From Psychrobacillus sp032154225 (GTDB lineage: Bacteria; Bacillota; Bacilli; Bacillales_A; Planococcaceae), in assembly GCF_032154225.1 (NCBI RefSeq), contig NZ_JALDYF010000009.1, positions 1 to 64,000 on the forward strand: a DNA stretch of 64,000 bases, written 5' to 3'. Position numbers and translations under genes: made by a program. The notes beneath the pieces are model-generated. The model did not search any database and was not told where the DNA came from. It saw only the letters and a program-made list of their open reading frames with translations. Below are positions 9,524 through 18,887 of this stretch, piece by piece; the first letter of the stretch is position 1, and each line of letters begins with the position of its first letter.

Positions 9524-10360
9524 ATGAAAACATTAATTTGGGCAATTATAAAATGCATCATGATAATTAGTACCGCAGTAGCTGGAATTGTTGTATATTC
9601 AGTTAAAATAGAGCCGAACCGCTTGGTCGTAAATGAGTTTGATTTTGAACTCGTATCAGGAGGGGAGGATTCGATCAGAATCGTTCAATTTTCGGATGTT
9701 CATTTAGGTCCGAATTATTCGCTAAAGCAGCTAGAAAAGCTCGTACATAAAATCAATAAACTCAGACCGGACATTATCACTTTTACAGGAGATCTTATGG
9801 ATATACCTTCCCAATTCGACGATCGATCGAAAATAAGTGAGATTTTAAGCAAGTTAAACAATACATATGGAAATTACGCTGTGTGGGGGAATCATGACTA
9901 TGGAGGTGGTGGCGTCAGATTTTATGAGGATATTATGACAGCATCAGGATTCGAGATACTTAAAAATGAGAACGGTATAATAGAGCTTGAAAACGGCAAA
10001 GCATTAAATGTAGTAGGGGTAGATGATGCGATGCTAGGAAATCCCGATATTCAAATGGCATTTGCAGGTATTAATAGTCATCTGCCGACACTTCTTTTAT
10101 TGCATGAGCCTGATCTTGTAGAGGAAGTTGCATATGACAAAGTGGACTTGATACTGGCGGGGCATAGTCATGGAGGACAAGTAGTCCTACCTGGTATTGG
10201 TCCTCTATATACTCCCCCTCTAGCGCAGAAATATGAAAAAGGGCTGTATGCGCTCGAAGTCGGTAAGCATCTATATGTAAATAGCGGAATAGGTACGACA
10301 AAGATAGCTATTCGTTTTGGGAATCCCCCAGAAATTTCGGTGTTTGACGTGTTTTTATAA
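9524..10360 (+). CDS. Membrane-anchored metallophosphoesterase (YkuE/YaeI-like)
   Basis: The 278-residue product has one N-terminal membrane helix (about 5-27) followed by a calcineurin-like phosphoesterase domain with all metal-site motifs in order: FSDVHLG, TGDLMD, GNHDYG, LLHEPD and GHSHGGQ. Such proteins hydrolyse phosphodiesters or lipid A-like diphosphates outside the membrane; the substrate here is unknown. It ends 18 bases before the response regulator start, so it may share a transcript with the two-component system. Confidence 0.85.
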   Translation: MKTLIWAIIKCIMIISTAVAGIVVYSVKIEPNRLVVNEFDFELVSGGEDSIRIVQFSDVHLGPNYSLKQLEKLVHKINKLRPDIITFTGDLMDIPSQFDDRSKISEILSKLNNTYGNYAVWGNHDYGGGGVRFYEDIMTASGFEILKNENGIIELENGKALNVVGVDDAMLGNPDIQMAFAGINSHLPTLLLLHEPDLVEEVAYDKVDLILAGHSHGGQVVLPGIGPLYTPPLAQKYEKGLYALEVGKHLYVNSGIGTTKIAIRFGNPPEISVFDVFL

Positions 10361-10378
10361 AATGGGAGGAGGATGGAC

Positions 10379-11026
10379 ATGAATATTTTAATCGCAGATG
10401 ATGAACAACAAATGGTGAAAATACTTTCTTCCTATTTAAAAAAGGAAGGTTTCACTGTTTTTGAAGCAAAAGATGGTGAGGAAGCATTAGCTATTTTTGA
10501 CGCAAACAAGATTGATCTAGCAATATTAGATTGGATGATGCCAAAAATAGATGGAATAGAAGTATGTAAATATATGAAGGAAAACAGTCAAACGAAAGTT
10601 TTAATATTAACAGCAAAAAGTCAAAATGAAGATGAAATAAAAGCCTTACATAATGGAGCAGATGAATATATAAAGAAGCCATTTGATCCAAGAATACTCA
10701 TGTTGCGAGTGAAGAAACTGCTAAGAGTGGGGGAAGATATTCAAGTAAGTAGTATAAGGATTAATGAAATGGAAAAGAAGGCATATAAGCATAAAGAATT
10801 GTTACCTTTAACGAAAATAGAATACGATTTATTGCTTTTCTTTATTAAAAATAAAGGCGTTATTTTATCGAGGGACAAGTTAATTGATATTGTATGGGGA
10901 ATGGATTATGAAGGAGATCATCGAACTGTCGATACGCATATACGCCGATTACGGGCGAAAATTGGCGATGATATGATTAAAACCTATAGAGGCATTGGCT
11001 ATTGCCTGGAGGTGAAGGAAGATTAA
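10379..11026 (+). CDS. OmpR/PhoB-family response regulator
   Basis: The 215-residue protein has a receiver domain (ADDEQQ at the N terminus, phospho-acceptor Asp51 in LAILDWMMP, Lys in YIKKPFDP) and a C-terminal winged-helix domain with the usual recognition-helix end (DHRTVDTHIRRLRAKIG). I start at ATG 10379 since GGAGGAGG lies 5 bases upstream; an ATG at 10373 abuts that site. The partner kinase overlaps its 3' end. Confidence 0.92.
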   Translation: MNILIADDEQQMVKILSSYLKKEGFTVFEAKDGEEALAIFDANKIDLAILDWMMPKIDGIEVCKYMKENSQTKVLILTAKSQNEDEIKALHNGADEYIKKPFDPRILMLRVKKLLRVGEDIQVSSIRINEMEKKAYKHKELLPLTKIEYDLLLFFIKNKGVILSRDKLIDIVWGMDYEGDHRTVDTHIRRLRAKIGDDMIKTYRGIGYCLEVKED

Positions 11027-12389
11027 AATTAGGAGCAAGTTTTCCATAGGGATATCATCTGTTGTCATTTGCATTTTTATTTTGTCCATACTCGCTAATA
11101 TTTTTCTAGTCGACAAATATTATATTTATGAGCAACGAAAAATTTTAGATAAAGCAGCAGAAGATATTGTCCTTGCATCTCATAATGATCTGTTAAACGA
11201 TTTGAATCGGATAGAAGACAAGTATGGGTTAACGATTGTTTATTCAGATACAAGTGGAAACCTGGAGCAAATTAACGAGCGAATCATATTCGAATTTGAC
11301 CGGAAAAAAATAAAGTTAAATAAGTTTTGGATTACCGAACATACACTCAACAGTTTGCAGGATAAAACGGTGAATAAAATATATGATCAAGGAGCAAGTA
11401 AATATAAAGTTTTAACCAAATTTCTAAAAATAGATCATACTATTTTTGCAATTGGATTACCGTTGGCGCATATGGAAGAAACGATCGGAATAATTAACCG
11501 ATTTACGATTTTTTTAATGAGCCTTTCTGTCATTGTGATTATTTTACTTGTAGTGATCATTTCAAAAAAAATTACAAAACCATTAGAATCGTTGAAAACG
11601 TTGTCTCAGGATATAGCCAATTTGAATTTTAGAAAAGTAGAAATTCAATCGAATGACGAAGTAGGGGACCTTGCCAAAAGTATAAATAGAATGAGTGAAA
11701 ACTTAGAGAAAGCTCATGATGAAATCAATAGTCAAAATAAGCGTTTGAAAGATTTAATGGCAGATATTTCGCATGAGTTAAAAACACCATTATCGTTAGT
11801 GAAAGTGTATGAGCAAGGAATATCGGATGGCTTGGACGATGGGACATTCAAAGACACAATTGAAGAACAGTTAGAAAAAATGGATTTCTTAATAGAGAAG
11901 CTGTTGTTCTGGACAGAATTAGAAAGCAATGTATTGAACAAATCGACATTTGATTTGGGGAAAAGAATGATTGATATGACAGCGAAATATGCACTTATAC
12001 TACAGGAAAACGATATGAATGTATCGATGAATGTAGAAATGGATAAGGACTATTTTGTTCATGCAGATAAAGAGGAAATAGATGTTGTACTGGATAATAT
12101 AATGACCAATTCTATTAAGTATTCTAGCGATAAAAACATTGAAATCACTGTAACGAAAAACGATAATCATGTGAAGTTGATTATTGCTAACGGCGTTGGC
12201 GAAATGGATGAAAGTGATTTAGAAAATATATGGAGACCATTTTATGTATTGGAAAAATCGAGAAGCAAAGAGCTTTCAGGAACAGGTTTAGGCTTACCAA
12301 TTATTAAGACCATTTTGGACAATCATGAGTTGGATTTTGGATTCGAATTAAAAAATAATAGACTCGAGTTTTTTATCCTATTCGCTTAA
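11022..12389 (+). CDS. Sensor histidine kinase with probable ATT start
   Basis: The product of about 455 residues has two membrane helices (about 8-30 and 162-181) flanking an extracytoplasmic region, a HAMP linker, a dimerisation domain with phospho-His251 in DISHELKTPLS, an N box (NIMTNSIKYS) and a G2 box (GTGLGLPIIK). It pairs with the preceding regulator. In its frame an in-frame TGA lies at 11013, and no ATG, GTG or TTG occurs until 11082, inside the first membrane helix. An ATT at 11022, 7 bases after GGAGGTG, restores a normal N terminus (KIRSKFSIGISSVV) and overlaps the regulator stop. Confidence 0.85.
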   Translation: MKIRSKFSIGISSVVICIFILSILANIFLVDKYYIYEQRKILDKAAEDIVLASHNDLLNDLNRIEDKYGLTIVYSDTSGNLEQINERIIFEFDRKKIKLNKFWITEHTLNSLQDKTVNKIYDQGASKYKVLTKFLKIDHTIFAIGLPLAHMEETIGIINRFTIFLMSLSVIVIILLVVIISKKITKPLESLKTLSQDIANLNFRKVEIQSNDEVGDLAKSINRMSENLEKAHDEINSQNKRLKDLMADISHELKTPLSLVKVYEQGISDGLDDGTFKDTIEEQLEKMDFLIEKLLFWTELESNVLNKSTFDLGKRMIDMTAKYALILQENDMNVSMNVEMDKDYFVHADKEEIDVVLDNIMTNSIKYSSDKNIEITVTKNDNHVKLIIANGVGEMDESDLENIWRPFYVLEKSRSKELSGTGLGLPIIKTILDNHELDFGFELKNNRLEFFILFA

Positions 12390-12392
12390 CCC

Positions 12393-12437
12393 AAAAAGCT
12401 ACCTAACACTCAAAATGAGTTGCCAGGTAGCTTTTTT
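12393..12437. terminator. Bidirectional terminator after the histidine kinase
   Basis: AAAAAGCTACCT pairs with AGGTAGCTTTTTT around a loop of about 20 bases, between two convergent genes. Confidence 0.85.
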
Positions 12438-12439
12438 CA

Positions 12440-13972
12440 TTAAAATAAATAAGGTCCTATTGCGAAAAATAGAATGGTAACATTCATGAATGTCGTATAT
12501 AAAATGATCGAGTGGAACGTATCTTCTGACACCTTGTACTTGAAAATAAGGAATGGTAGCGTTGAAATAATAATCGAAGCTACTAGTACAATCGTGAACT
12601 GCCAGCTTTCTGTCACATAAGGCATACGGAAAATTAGATTTTCTAACAAAGAAAACTTATGAAAGAAAACGAACTGCGTACTAAATAATACGATAAGGTG
12701 AATCATGTACGCTACTTTGTAAGCAGAAGCTAATTTAATCCTATGCAATATGGAAGATACTCCATACGTAATAGCTAAAGTGATCGTAATCCATATAAAC
12801 GAAAAAAGGATTAACAGTAAGCCATTAAATAGGTCGCCGATTACTGCATAAGCTGCCGCAAGATAATCACCCTCCATAATTCCATTGCTTGCTTGTTTAA
12901 TTTGTTCATTGGAAGATGAATATTCTAATGAACGATTGGGACCGGTCATTTTAAAATAGACAACTGTTTGATCGTTTATAAGCATCGAGCGCTCATAGCG
13001 ATTATCTATTTTTGTGACAGCGCTAACGTCCACTACGTCACCAAAAGAATTACTAACAAAAACTTTATCCACTCGATTACCATCCATATCATTTAACGAT
13101 GCAGAAAACGTAATAATCGGTCCTTGTTCGCTTTGATAAATTTGTGGAAAACGAATGTTTTTTAGCTGTTTTTCGTTATCGACAAAAGTAAGCTTTGAAA
13201 AAGTAGGAGACTGATTCAAAGATAAATCAAAAGGAGCGGCTAAAATTGTTTTCGTACGTTTTCCTCCAGCTAAAATATCTGTATCGAGTAAAAAGGAATA
13301 GCCACCATCTGCTAATTGTAAAATGTGCATAGATGAAAGCACTTCAGGTCCATTCACAGGAATCGTAAATAGCTTAGACAATTGATCTGATACATGATGT
13401 ACAGTAAAATATTGCCCTTTTTTATTTTCCGTGACAATAAAAACTTCGTTATTTAAAATCTTTGCGAAAGTGATAGGTTCCGCTAGTTGAAGACGTTGTT
13501 GTTCTTTAGAAAATGACTGATCCAAAACGATAACTTGCTGATCTTCTGTCCAATAAATAAGCGTGTTATCCGTCTTCGTAAAATTCATCACGTTTGCGGC
13601 AATTACCACTTCTGCCGTTTGTGAAGTGGAGTGGATAAGCTGGTTATCCCGTATGTAAAAAGAGTTTTCGTGATCGCTCCAAGTATTTCTTGATGTGCTT
13701 AATTCGTCGATTATGCGATTCGTTTCACATATCATGTTCGAGTCACAAGATAGTACGACTAGTTTTTTGAAATCAAGAAGACTAATTGTATAACCGTCTT
13801 CGTGTGCAACACTTTGTAGTTTCGAGTAATTGCTTTGCTCTGTCGTTATAGGAAAAGATCGACTCCATTGCTCGGACGGGAACGCTGTTTGAACTTGAAG
13901 AGCGTTCCAATACTGGAAACTGATGAAAATAGCAATGATGAGCGTACTTATCCAGATGATTTTATTTTTCAA
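12440..13972 (-). CDS. Unrecognised large membrane protein with extracytoplasmic domain
   Basis: I do not recognise this 510-residue protein. It opens with one membrane helix (about 4-22), continues with about 350 polar, beta-rich residues with repeated short strand patterns that recall a propeller-type domain outside the cell, and ends with four hydrophobic helices (about 385-405, 425-447, 455-480 and 487-510). The gene is monocistronic and convergent with the histidine kinase. A role as accessory sensor to the neighbouring two-component system is possible but nothing in the sequence proves it. Confidence 0.6.
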   Translation of the reverse strand: MKNKIIWISTLIIAIFISFQYWNALQVQTAFPSEQWSRSFPITTEQSNYSKLQSVAHEDGYTISLLDFKKLVVLSCDSNMICETNRIIDELSTSRNTWSDHENSFYIRDNQLIHSTSQTAEVVIAANVMNFTKTDNTLIYWTEDQQVIVLDQSFSKEQQRLQLAEPITFAKILNNEVFIVTENKKGQYFTVHHVSDQLSKLFTIPVNGPEVLSSMHILQLADGGYSFLLDTDILAGGKRTKTILAAPFDLSLNQSPTFSKLTFVDNEKQLKNIRFPQIYQSEQGPIITFSASLNDMDGNRVDKVFVSNSFGDVVDVSAVTKIDNRYERSMLINDQTVVYFKMTGPNRSLEYSSSNEQIKQASNGIMEGDYLAAAYAVIGDLFNGLLLILFSFIWITITLAITYGVSSILHRIKLASAYKVAYMIHLIVLFSTQFVFFHKFSLLENLIFRMPYVTESWQFTIVLVASIIISTLPFLIFKYKVSEDTFHSIILYTTFMNVTILFFAIGPYLF

Positions 13973-14204
13973 AATGAATCATTCCCCTATTTATAAGTCT
14001 ATTGTATAAATTTAACACTATTTCATTGAATGTTTCAAATTATCTTTTTATGATGGTGGGTACTAAGGCTAAGGGGTAGGTGTGATGAACAAAAACACTT
14101 GATTCTTTTTTCCTACTCATACTGTATGACTATAGTGTGATTGAAATTTCTGAAAATGTGTTAAAATGTTAATTAGGAGAGTTATATAGAAAGAGGTGAA
14201 TTGT

Positions 14205-14891
14205 ATGAATTTAGTTAAATCCACTGGGAATGGCATGTCTAGCTTAATTTCGAACAATGAGGAAAGAAAGCGCGCGATGCAAAGAAAAGACGCGGGAGAT
14301 GCATATCGCAAACAAGCGGAGTATTTCCAACCTAAAACACCGTCGTTAGCGCAGTTAGAAGATTTACTTCTTGGGAGAAAAGAAAGAGAAAAAGAAACAC
14401 CGGAAGTAAGAGCAGCAGTGAGGGAATTCCAGCAAATAGAATATTCTCAGCAACAACAAAGTTTACAAGAGATTAAAGGGCCACATATACCAGTACAAAC
14501 AATCGGAGGTCCGACGCTTGATAATACGGTAGCACTTTTAGAAAAAGTAAGAAGTTCTGCTTTAGCACCATCTGTACCATCAACGCAAGATTTACGTATT
14601 GCTGCCAGTGCATCTGCTAAAATTCAGCAAGTTCACACACAAATTACGTTAAATGAAGAAGCAAACCGTCAAATTTCAAATGAAGTACAAAGACAAGTAG
14701 AAGATGAGTTGGCTGTGTCAAATCGCTCTGTTCCATCCGATTTTCAATCGCCGAAAGTGTTAGCAGATGATTTGGCGGAAATACAGAAAAAAAGATTCGT
14801 AGAACAAGCAATTGCAAAATACTCGTATCAAGTGCAGATGACGCGCTATGGTTTCGCAGAGCAGCAGCCTAGTTTCTTCCGTGTAGCATAG
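14205..14891 (+). CDS. Hypothetical Gln/Glu-rich helical protein
   Basis: The 228-residue product is not recognised. It is hydrophilic, lacks a signal peptide and membrane helices, and is rich in Gln, Glu and Ala with heptad-like stretches (YSQQQQSLQEIKG; NEEANRQISNEVQRQVEDEL), so a mostly helical or coiled-coil fold is likely. I start at ATG 14205 because GAGGTGA is spaced correctly before it; an upstream GTG lies inside that ribosome site. It ends 13 bases before the YbaK-like gene, which suggests co-transcription. Confidence 0.6.
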   Translation: MNLVKSTGNGMSSLISNNEERKRAMQRKDAGDAYRKQAEYFQPKTPSLAQLEDLLLGRKEREKETPEVRAAVREFQQIEYSQQQQSLQEIKGPHIPVQTIGGPTLDNTVALLEKVRSSALAPSVPSTQDLRIAASASAKIQQVHTQITLNEEANRQISNEVQRQVEDELAVSNRSVPSDFQSPKVLADDLAEIQKKRFVEQAIAKYSYQVQMTRYGFAEQQPSFFRVA

Positions 14892-14904
14892 GAGCTGTAA
14901 CCGT

Positions 14905-15396
14905 ATGGCAAAAAAACAAAAAACAAATGCAGTTCGAATGTTAGAGCAACAAAAAATAACATTCGACTTAATAGAATACGAGCTGACAGGCTCTCAAGTA
15001 GACGGGGTAACCGTGGCCAATAAAATCGGCTACCCCGTTTTTGTTGTGTTTAAAACATTAATCGTGACAGCTGGTCCACAAAAACATTATGTATGCATTA
15101 TTCCAGTAAACGACGAACTAAACTTGAAAGCAGTAGCTAAAATGGTTGGAGAGAAAAAAGTAGAGTTGTTGCCGCTGAAGGATTTATTGCCAACTACTGG
15201 ATATATTCGCGGGGGATGCTCGCCAATCGGCATGAAAAAGCTTTTTCCTACCGTCATTGATGCGAGTGCAGAGGACAAAGAGTTTATCATTGTAAGTGGT
15301 GGGAAAATAGGATTGCAAGTGAAGCTAGCTTTGCAAGACTTAGTAAAAATGACAAAAGGAATTACAGCGGAAATTAGTAAAACTACAAATGAATAG
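14905..15396 (+). CDS. ybaK: YbaK/EbsC family Cys-tRNA(Pro) deacylase
   Basis: The 163-residue protein has the compact YbaK/EbsC editing fold: KTNAVRMLEQQKITFDLIEYEL at the start, then VFKTLIVTAG, the KMVGEKKVELLP segment, GYIRGGCSPIGMKK and the terminal IIVSGGKIGLQVKL. Family members hydrolyse Cys-tRNA(Pro), clearing misacylation by prolyl-tRNA synthetase. Length is typical. It closely follows the hypothetical helical-protein gene. Confidence 0.88.
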   Translation: MAKKQKTNAVRMLEQQKITFDLIEYELTGSQVDGVTVANKIGYPVFVVFKTLIVTAGPQKHYVCIIPVNDELNLKAVAKMVGEKKVELLPLKDLLPTTGYIRGGCSPIGMKKLFPTVIDASAEDKEFIIVSGGKIGLQVKLALQDLVKMTKGITAEISKTTNE

Positions 15397-15491
15397 CTTT
15401 TTTTCGATAGAAAGCTATAATAGATAAGTAAACTTAGTCCATTCCAACGATGTTGTGAGTGGTTTTTTAGCGTAGAGAGAAGGATATAAAC

Positions 15492-16142
15492 ATGAAAAAA
15501 GAATTTGTTTGGCGTTGGACATTTTTTATTAGCGGTGTGCTGTTAATGTCTCTTGGCATTTCGATGACGATTAAAGGACAGCGACTTGGAATTGGTCCAT
15601 GGGATGTTTTACATGTTGGCCTATTCAAACATTTAGGCTTGACGATTGGTACGTGGTCGATTTTAACAGGTATCATTATCGTAATTGGTACAGTTATAGG
15701 GACGAAACAATTGCCGAAGTTAGGAACATGGCTTAACATACTTTTGATAGGTTCATTTATCGATATATTTAACTGGATGATTCCAGATATTCAAAGCTAC
15801 GGTGGTCAAGTGCTTATCTATTTAGCAGGATTGATCGTCATGGCGATAGGTGTCGGTGTATACGTATCTCCGAATGTTGGAGCGGGTCCACGTGACTCTT
15901 TAATGCTTCTTATTATGAAGAAAACGGGTTGGAGCATTAAAAATGTGCGGACAGGCTTAGAAGTACTGGTTGCTTGTATAGGGTGGATACTAGGAGGACC
16001 GGTCGGCATAGGAACAGTTGCAATTGCGCTTTTACTCGGACAGCTCGTGCACTATACATTGCCGAGTTCACAAAAACTATTGTTTAAAATAAGTGGTTAT
16101 TCTCAGTTTAATACGTTAAAAAGTGCGGAAAATCAGAAATGA
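15492..16142 (+). CDS. yczE: YczE/YitT-type integral membrane protein
   Basis: The 216-residue protein has five or six membrane segments and the family pattern MTIKGQRLGIGPWDVLHVGL, repeated later as YVSPNVGAGPRDSLMLLIMKKTG. It resembles B. subtilis YczE, a membrane protein of unclear biochemistry reported to affect lipopeptide production. AGAGAAGGA lies upstream of the ATG. Its terminator hairpin starts inside the last codons. Confidence 0.8.
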   Translation: MKKEFVWRWTFFISGVLLMSLGISMTIKGQRLGIGPWDVLHVGLFKHLGLTIGTWSILTGIIIVIGTVIGTKQLPKLGTWLNILLIGSFIDIFNWMIPDIQSYGGQVLIYLAGLIVMAIGVGVYVSPNVGAGPRDSLMLLIMKKTGWSIKNVRTGLEVLVACIGWILGGPVGIGTVAIALLLGQLVHYTLPSSQKLLFKISGYSQFNTLKSAENQK

Positions 16143-16159
16143 TTTTTAGCACTTTTTTT
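16117..16159 (+). terminator. Terminator overlapping the yczE 3' end
   Basis: AAAAAGTGCgGAAAATC pairs with GATTTTtaGCACTTTTTT. The left arm is coding sequence of yczE and the stop codon lies in the loop and right arm. Confidence 0.8.
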
Positions 16160-16210
16160 CATAATGGCTGCTTTTTTTGCATACATTGTCCAAATAGAAA
16201 GGATGATTAT

Positions 16211-17272
16211 TTGAGCGGGACAATAACGCATTATATGGGGAAATCATATACTGGACAAGGTGTTAAAAACTTTTATAAAGAAATCATCCAAGAAGCACAA
16301 AAGGTGTATTTTTTTAAAGGACCAACTTCTCGCAGGTTAACAGAAGTGTTAAAAGAAATAGGATACACGGCTGCTCGCAGAGGAAGAAATATGGAATGGT
16401 TTTATGATCCACTTCATGAAGAAGTAATTGAAGGGGTTTATATTACTGAAACGAAAACACTCTATTTACAAACAGATGCAGTTGATCCTTCCTTTTACGG
16501 AGCGGGGCATGAATGGGTTCCGTACTACAACGCATACGATGAAAAGAAACTCCAAGAAATAGGTCCTTTAATTCGTGAAAAGCAAATAATTAATGATATT
16601 TGGCTTATAAAAGGTTTGCAATCATTGGCGCGTGCGAAAAAAATACATGACGATTGGGAAAAACTGATTGAGCCAGCGATGAACTGGGAAGGCATTAATA
16701 CATTGCTAGAACAACTGAAAAAGAAAAATATAGGCAATATTAGTCTGCAAAAAAATCCAAAAGTGACGCACCGACTAATGGGTTCTCTCACTCCACTTGG
16801 TGCAAAAGATACGCTCGACTCCATCTCCAAAAACTTAAAAACAAGGCTGTTTATAAAAGGTTTACCAGGGAGCGGCAAATCTTCCTTCATGAGAAAATTT
16901 GCAGAAGAAGCGAAAATTCATGGATTAGATATTCGTTTTATCTGGTGTGGACTTGATGCAAACAGCATAGATGGGGTTGTTCTTCCTGAATTACAGCTTT
17001 GCATATCCGATGCAACAAGTCCGCATGTATATGAACCAGAACGTGAAGGGGATGCAATACTCGATTTTTTCCCTCATATTGATGAAACATTGTTAGATGA
17101 AGAAAAGATACTGGAATTGAGAACCTCATACTCCGAGGAAATGTCTGTTGCACAAGATTATCTTTGTACGCACGCAGAAGAATTGAAAACAATCAAAACA
17201 TTGTATGACTCTGCTATTAGTGGAGACAAGTGGAGAGAATTGCAGGATAAAATGGTCGCAACAGTCAGCTGA
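16211..17272 (+). CDS. P-loop ATPase/nucleotide-kinase-like protein (PRK06851-like)
   Basis: The protein of about 353 residues looks like a two-part P-loop family found in Bacillales (PRK06851-like). The C-terminal half has an intact Walker A (FIKGLPGSGKSSFM). The position where the N-terminal half normally has another Walker A reads VYFFKGPTSRRLTEVL, which lacks GKS/T. I start at TTG 16211 because AAAGGATGA lies upstream and the sequence before it is the yczE terminator. The biochemical role is unknown. kbl begins about 100 bases downstream. Confidence 0.7.
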   Translation: MSGTITHYMGKSYTGQGVKNFYKEIIQEAQKVYFFKGPTSRRLTEVLKEIGYTAARRGRNMEWFYDPLHEEVIEGVYITETKTLYLQTDAVDPSFYGAGHEWVPYYNAYDEKKLQEIGPLIREKQIINDIWLIKGLQSLARAKKIHDDWEKLIEPAMNWEGINTLLEQLKKKNIGNISLQKNPKVTHRLMGSLTPLGAKDTLDSISKNLKTRLFIKGLPGSGKSSFMRKFAEEAKIHGLDIRFIWCGLDANSIDGVVLPELQLCISDATSPHVYEPEREGDAILDFFPHIDETLLDEEKILELRTSYSEEMSVAQDYLCTHAEELKTIKTLYDSAISGDKWRELQDKMVATVS

Positions 17273-17369
17273 AAACAGGAAACTTCCTAGCTTTCGGGAT
17301 GTTCTCTTCGTATTTTATATGAATCATGCTAAAATAGAAGAGAATATTTCGGTTGAAAGGAAGATGACC

Positions 17370-18560
17370 TTGTCGAACGTACTAGATACTTTTTTAACAG
17401 ATAACCTAAATGATTTAAAAAGCCAAGGATTGTATAACGAAATCGATCCTGTAGAAGGACCAAATGGAGCTAAAATTATTGTTCGTGGATCAGAACTTAT
17501 TAACTTATCCTCAAACAACTATTTAGGGCTTGCAACAAACCCAACATTAAAGCAAATTGCAAAAGATGCGGTGGACAAGTACGGAGTTGGAGCTGGTGCA
17601 GTTCGTACAATTAACGGAACGCTAGATCTTCACGTAAAACTGGAGCAAAAATTAGCTGAATTTAAAGGAACAGAAGCAGCAATCTCGTATCAATCGGGCT
17701 TCAATTGTAATATGGCTGCAATTTCAGCAGTTATGGATAAAAACGACGCAATCTTGTCTGACGAATTAAATCACGCATCTATTATCGATGGTTGCCGATT
17801 ATCTAAAGCGAAAATTCTTCCATTTAAACACGCTGATATGGAAGACTTACGTAACAAAGCAAAAGCAGCAACAGAATCAGGCCTATACAATAAAGTAATG
17901 GTTATTACAGACGGCGTATTCTCAATGGACGGGGATATTGCAAAACTTCCAGAAATAGTAGAAATCGCAAAAGAGTTTGACCTAATTACGTACGTAGATG
18001 ACGCACACGGTTCAGGTGTTACTGGTAAAGGTAAAGGAACTGTAAAACACTTCGGTTTAGAAAAAGAAATAGATTTCCAAATCGGTACTTTATCAAAAGC
18101 GATCGGTGTAGTAGGCGGATACGTTGCAGGGAAAAAAGACTTGATCGACTGGTTAAAAGTTCGCTCTCGTCCGTTTTTATTCTCCACTGCTTTACCACCA
18201 GGAGATGTAGCAGCAATTACTGCTGCTGTTCAAATAATCATCGATTCTACTGAGCTGCACGACAAGCTTTGGGAAAACGGCGACTACTTGAAAGCAGGTT
18301 TATCGAAACTAGGCTTCAACATCGGAGCATCCGAAACACCAATCACTCCATGTATCATCGGTGATGAAAAACTAACACAAACCTTCTCTAAACGATTATT
18401 CGAAGAAGGTGTATACGCAAAATCGATCGTCTTCCCAACCGTAGCAAAAGGAACAGGTCGCGTTCGCAACATGCCAACAGCCGACCACACAAAAGAAATG
18501 CTGGATGAGGCATTGGCGATTTACGAAAAAGTTGGTAAAGAGCTTGGTGTGATTTTGTAA
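17370..18560 (+). CDS. kbl: Glycine C-acetyltransferase (2-amino-3-ketobutyrate CoA ligase)
   Basis: The 396-residue protein is an alpha-oxoamine synthase of fold type I: INLSSNNYLGLA, GAGAVRTINGT, YQSGFNCNMAAISA, DDAHGSGVTG, and the PLP lysine in GTLSKAIGVVGGYVAG. It cleaves 2-amino-3-ketobutyrate with CoA to glycine and acetyl-CoA. I prefer TTG 17370 (8 bases after AAGGA) over ATG 17364 (2 bases). The pathway partner, threonine dehydrogenase, is at 31342, separated by an accessory region. KBL and the related AONS/BioF enzymes share motifs; the nearby dehydrogenase favours KBL. Confidence 0.9.
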   Translation: MSNVLDTFLTDNLNDLKSQGLYNEIDPVEGPNGAKIIVRGSELINLSSNNYLGLATNPTLKQIAKDAVDKYGVGAGAVRTINGTLDLHVKLEQKLAEFKGTEAAISYQSGFNCNMAAISAVMDKNDAILSDELNHASIIDGCRLSKAKILPFKHADMEDLRNKAKAATESGLYNKVMVITDGVFSMDGDIAKLPEIVEIAKEFDLITYVDDAHGSGVTGKGKGTVKHFGLEKEIDFQIGTLSKAIGVVGGYVAGKKDLIDWLKVRSRPFLFSTALPPGDVAAITAAVQIIIDSTELHDKLWENGDYLKAGLSKLGFNIGASETPITPCIIGDEKLTQTFSKRLFEEGVYAKSIVFPTVAKGTGRVRNMPTADHTKEMLDEALAIYEKVGKELGVIL

Positions 18561-18573
18561 ATAGTGGAATGGA

Positions 18574-18600
18574 AAAAACGACCCTTTAGGGTCGTTTTTT
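18574..18600 (+). terminator. Terminator after kbl
   Basis: AAAACGACCC-TTTA-GGGTCGTTTT followed by T residues forms a perfect short hairpin and marks the end of the conserved left flank. Confidence 0.9.
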
Positions 18601-18620
18601 GGTGGAGAAATAGCGGGAAG

Positions 18621-18649
18621 AACCTAAACATTTGATGTATTGAAATAAC
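18621..18649. repeat. Left copy of a sequence shared by both ends of the accessory region
   Basis: AACCT followed after a small gap by GATGTATTGAAATAAC (18634-18649) recurs at 30351-30373. The two copies lie just inside kbl on the left and just before the conserved right flank, as expected for a boundary repeat or for two copies of one dispersed element. Confidence 0.45.
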
Positions 18650-18887
18650 TTTGTATACGACGTATATGGAATGTGCATCATCTTTCGTGCCATTTTGTTT
18701 GGTATCAATAATCTTATTGGAATAAAGAAAGGTTGGAAACTTTAATCAATATTAAAAAAGCTGCGATATGTTGTGGAGAAATTATTCGAACTTAAAGCAG
18801 ATATTCATTTTAAAAAGTGACATATTTTGCTATATGAATTTATTAAACTATAGTAACATGAAGTTATAGATTTGTAGGAGGATTAAT

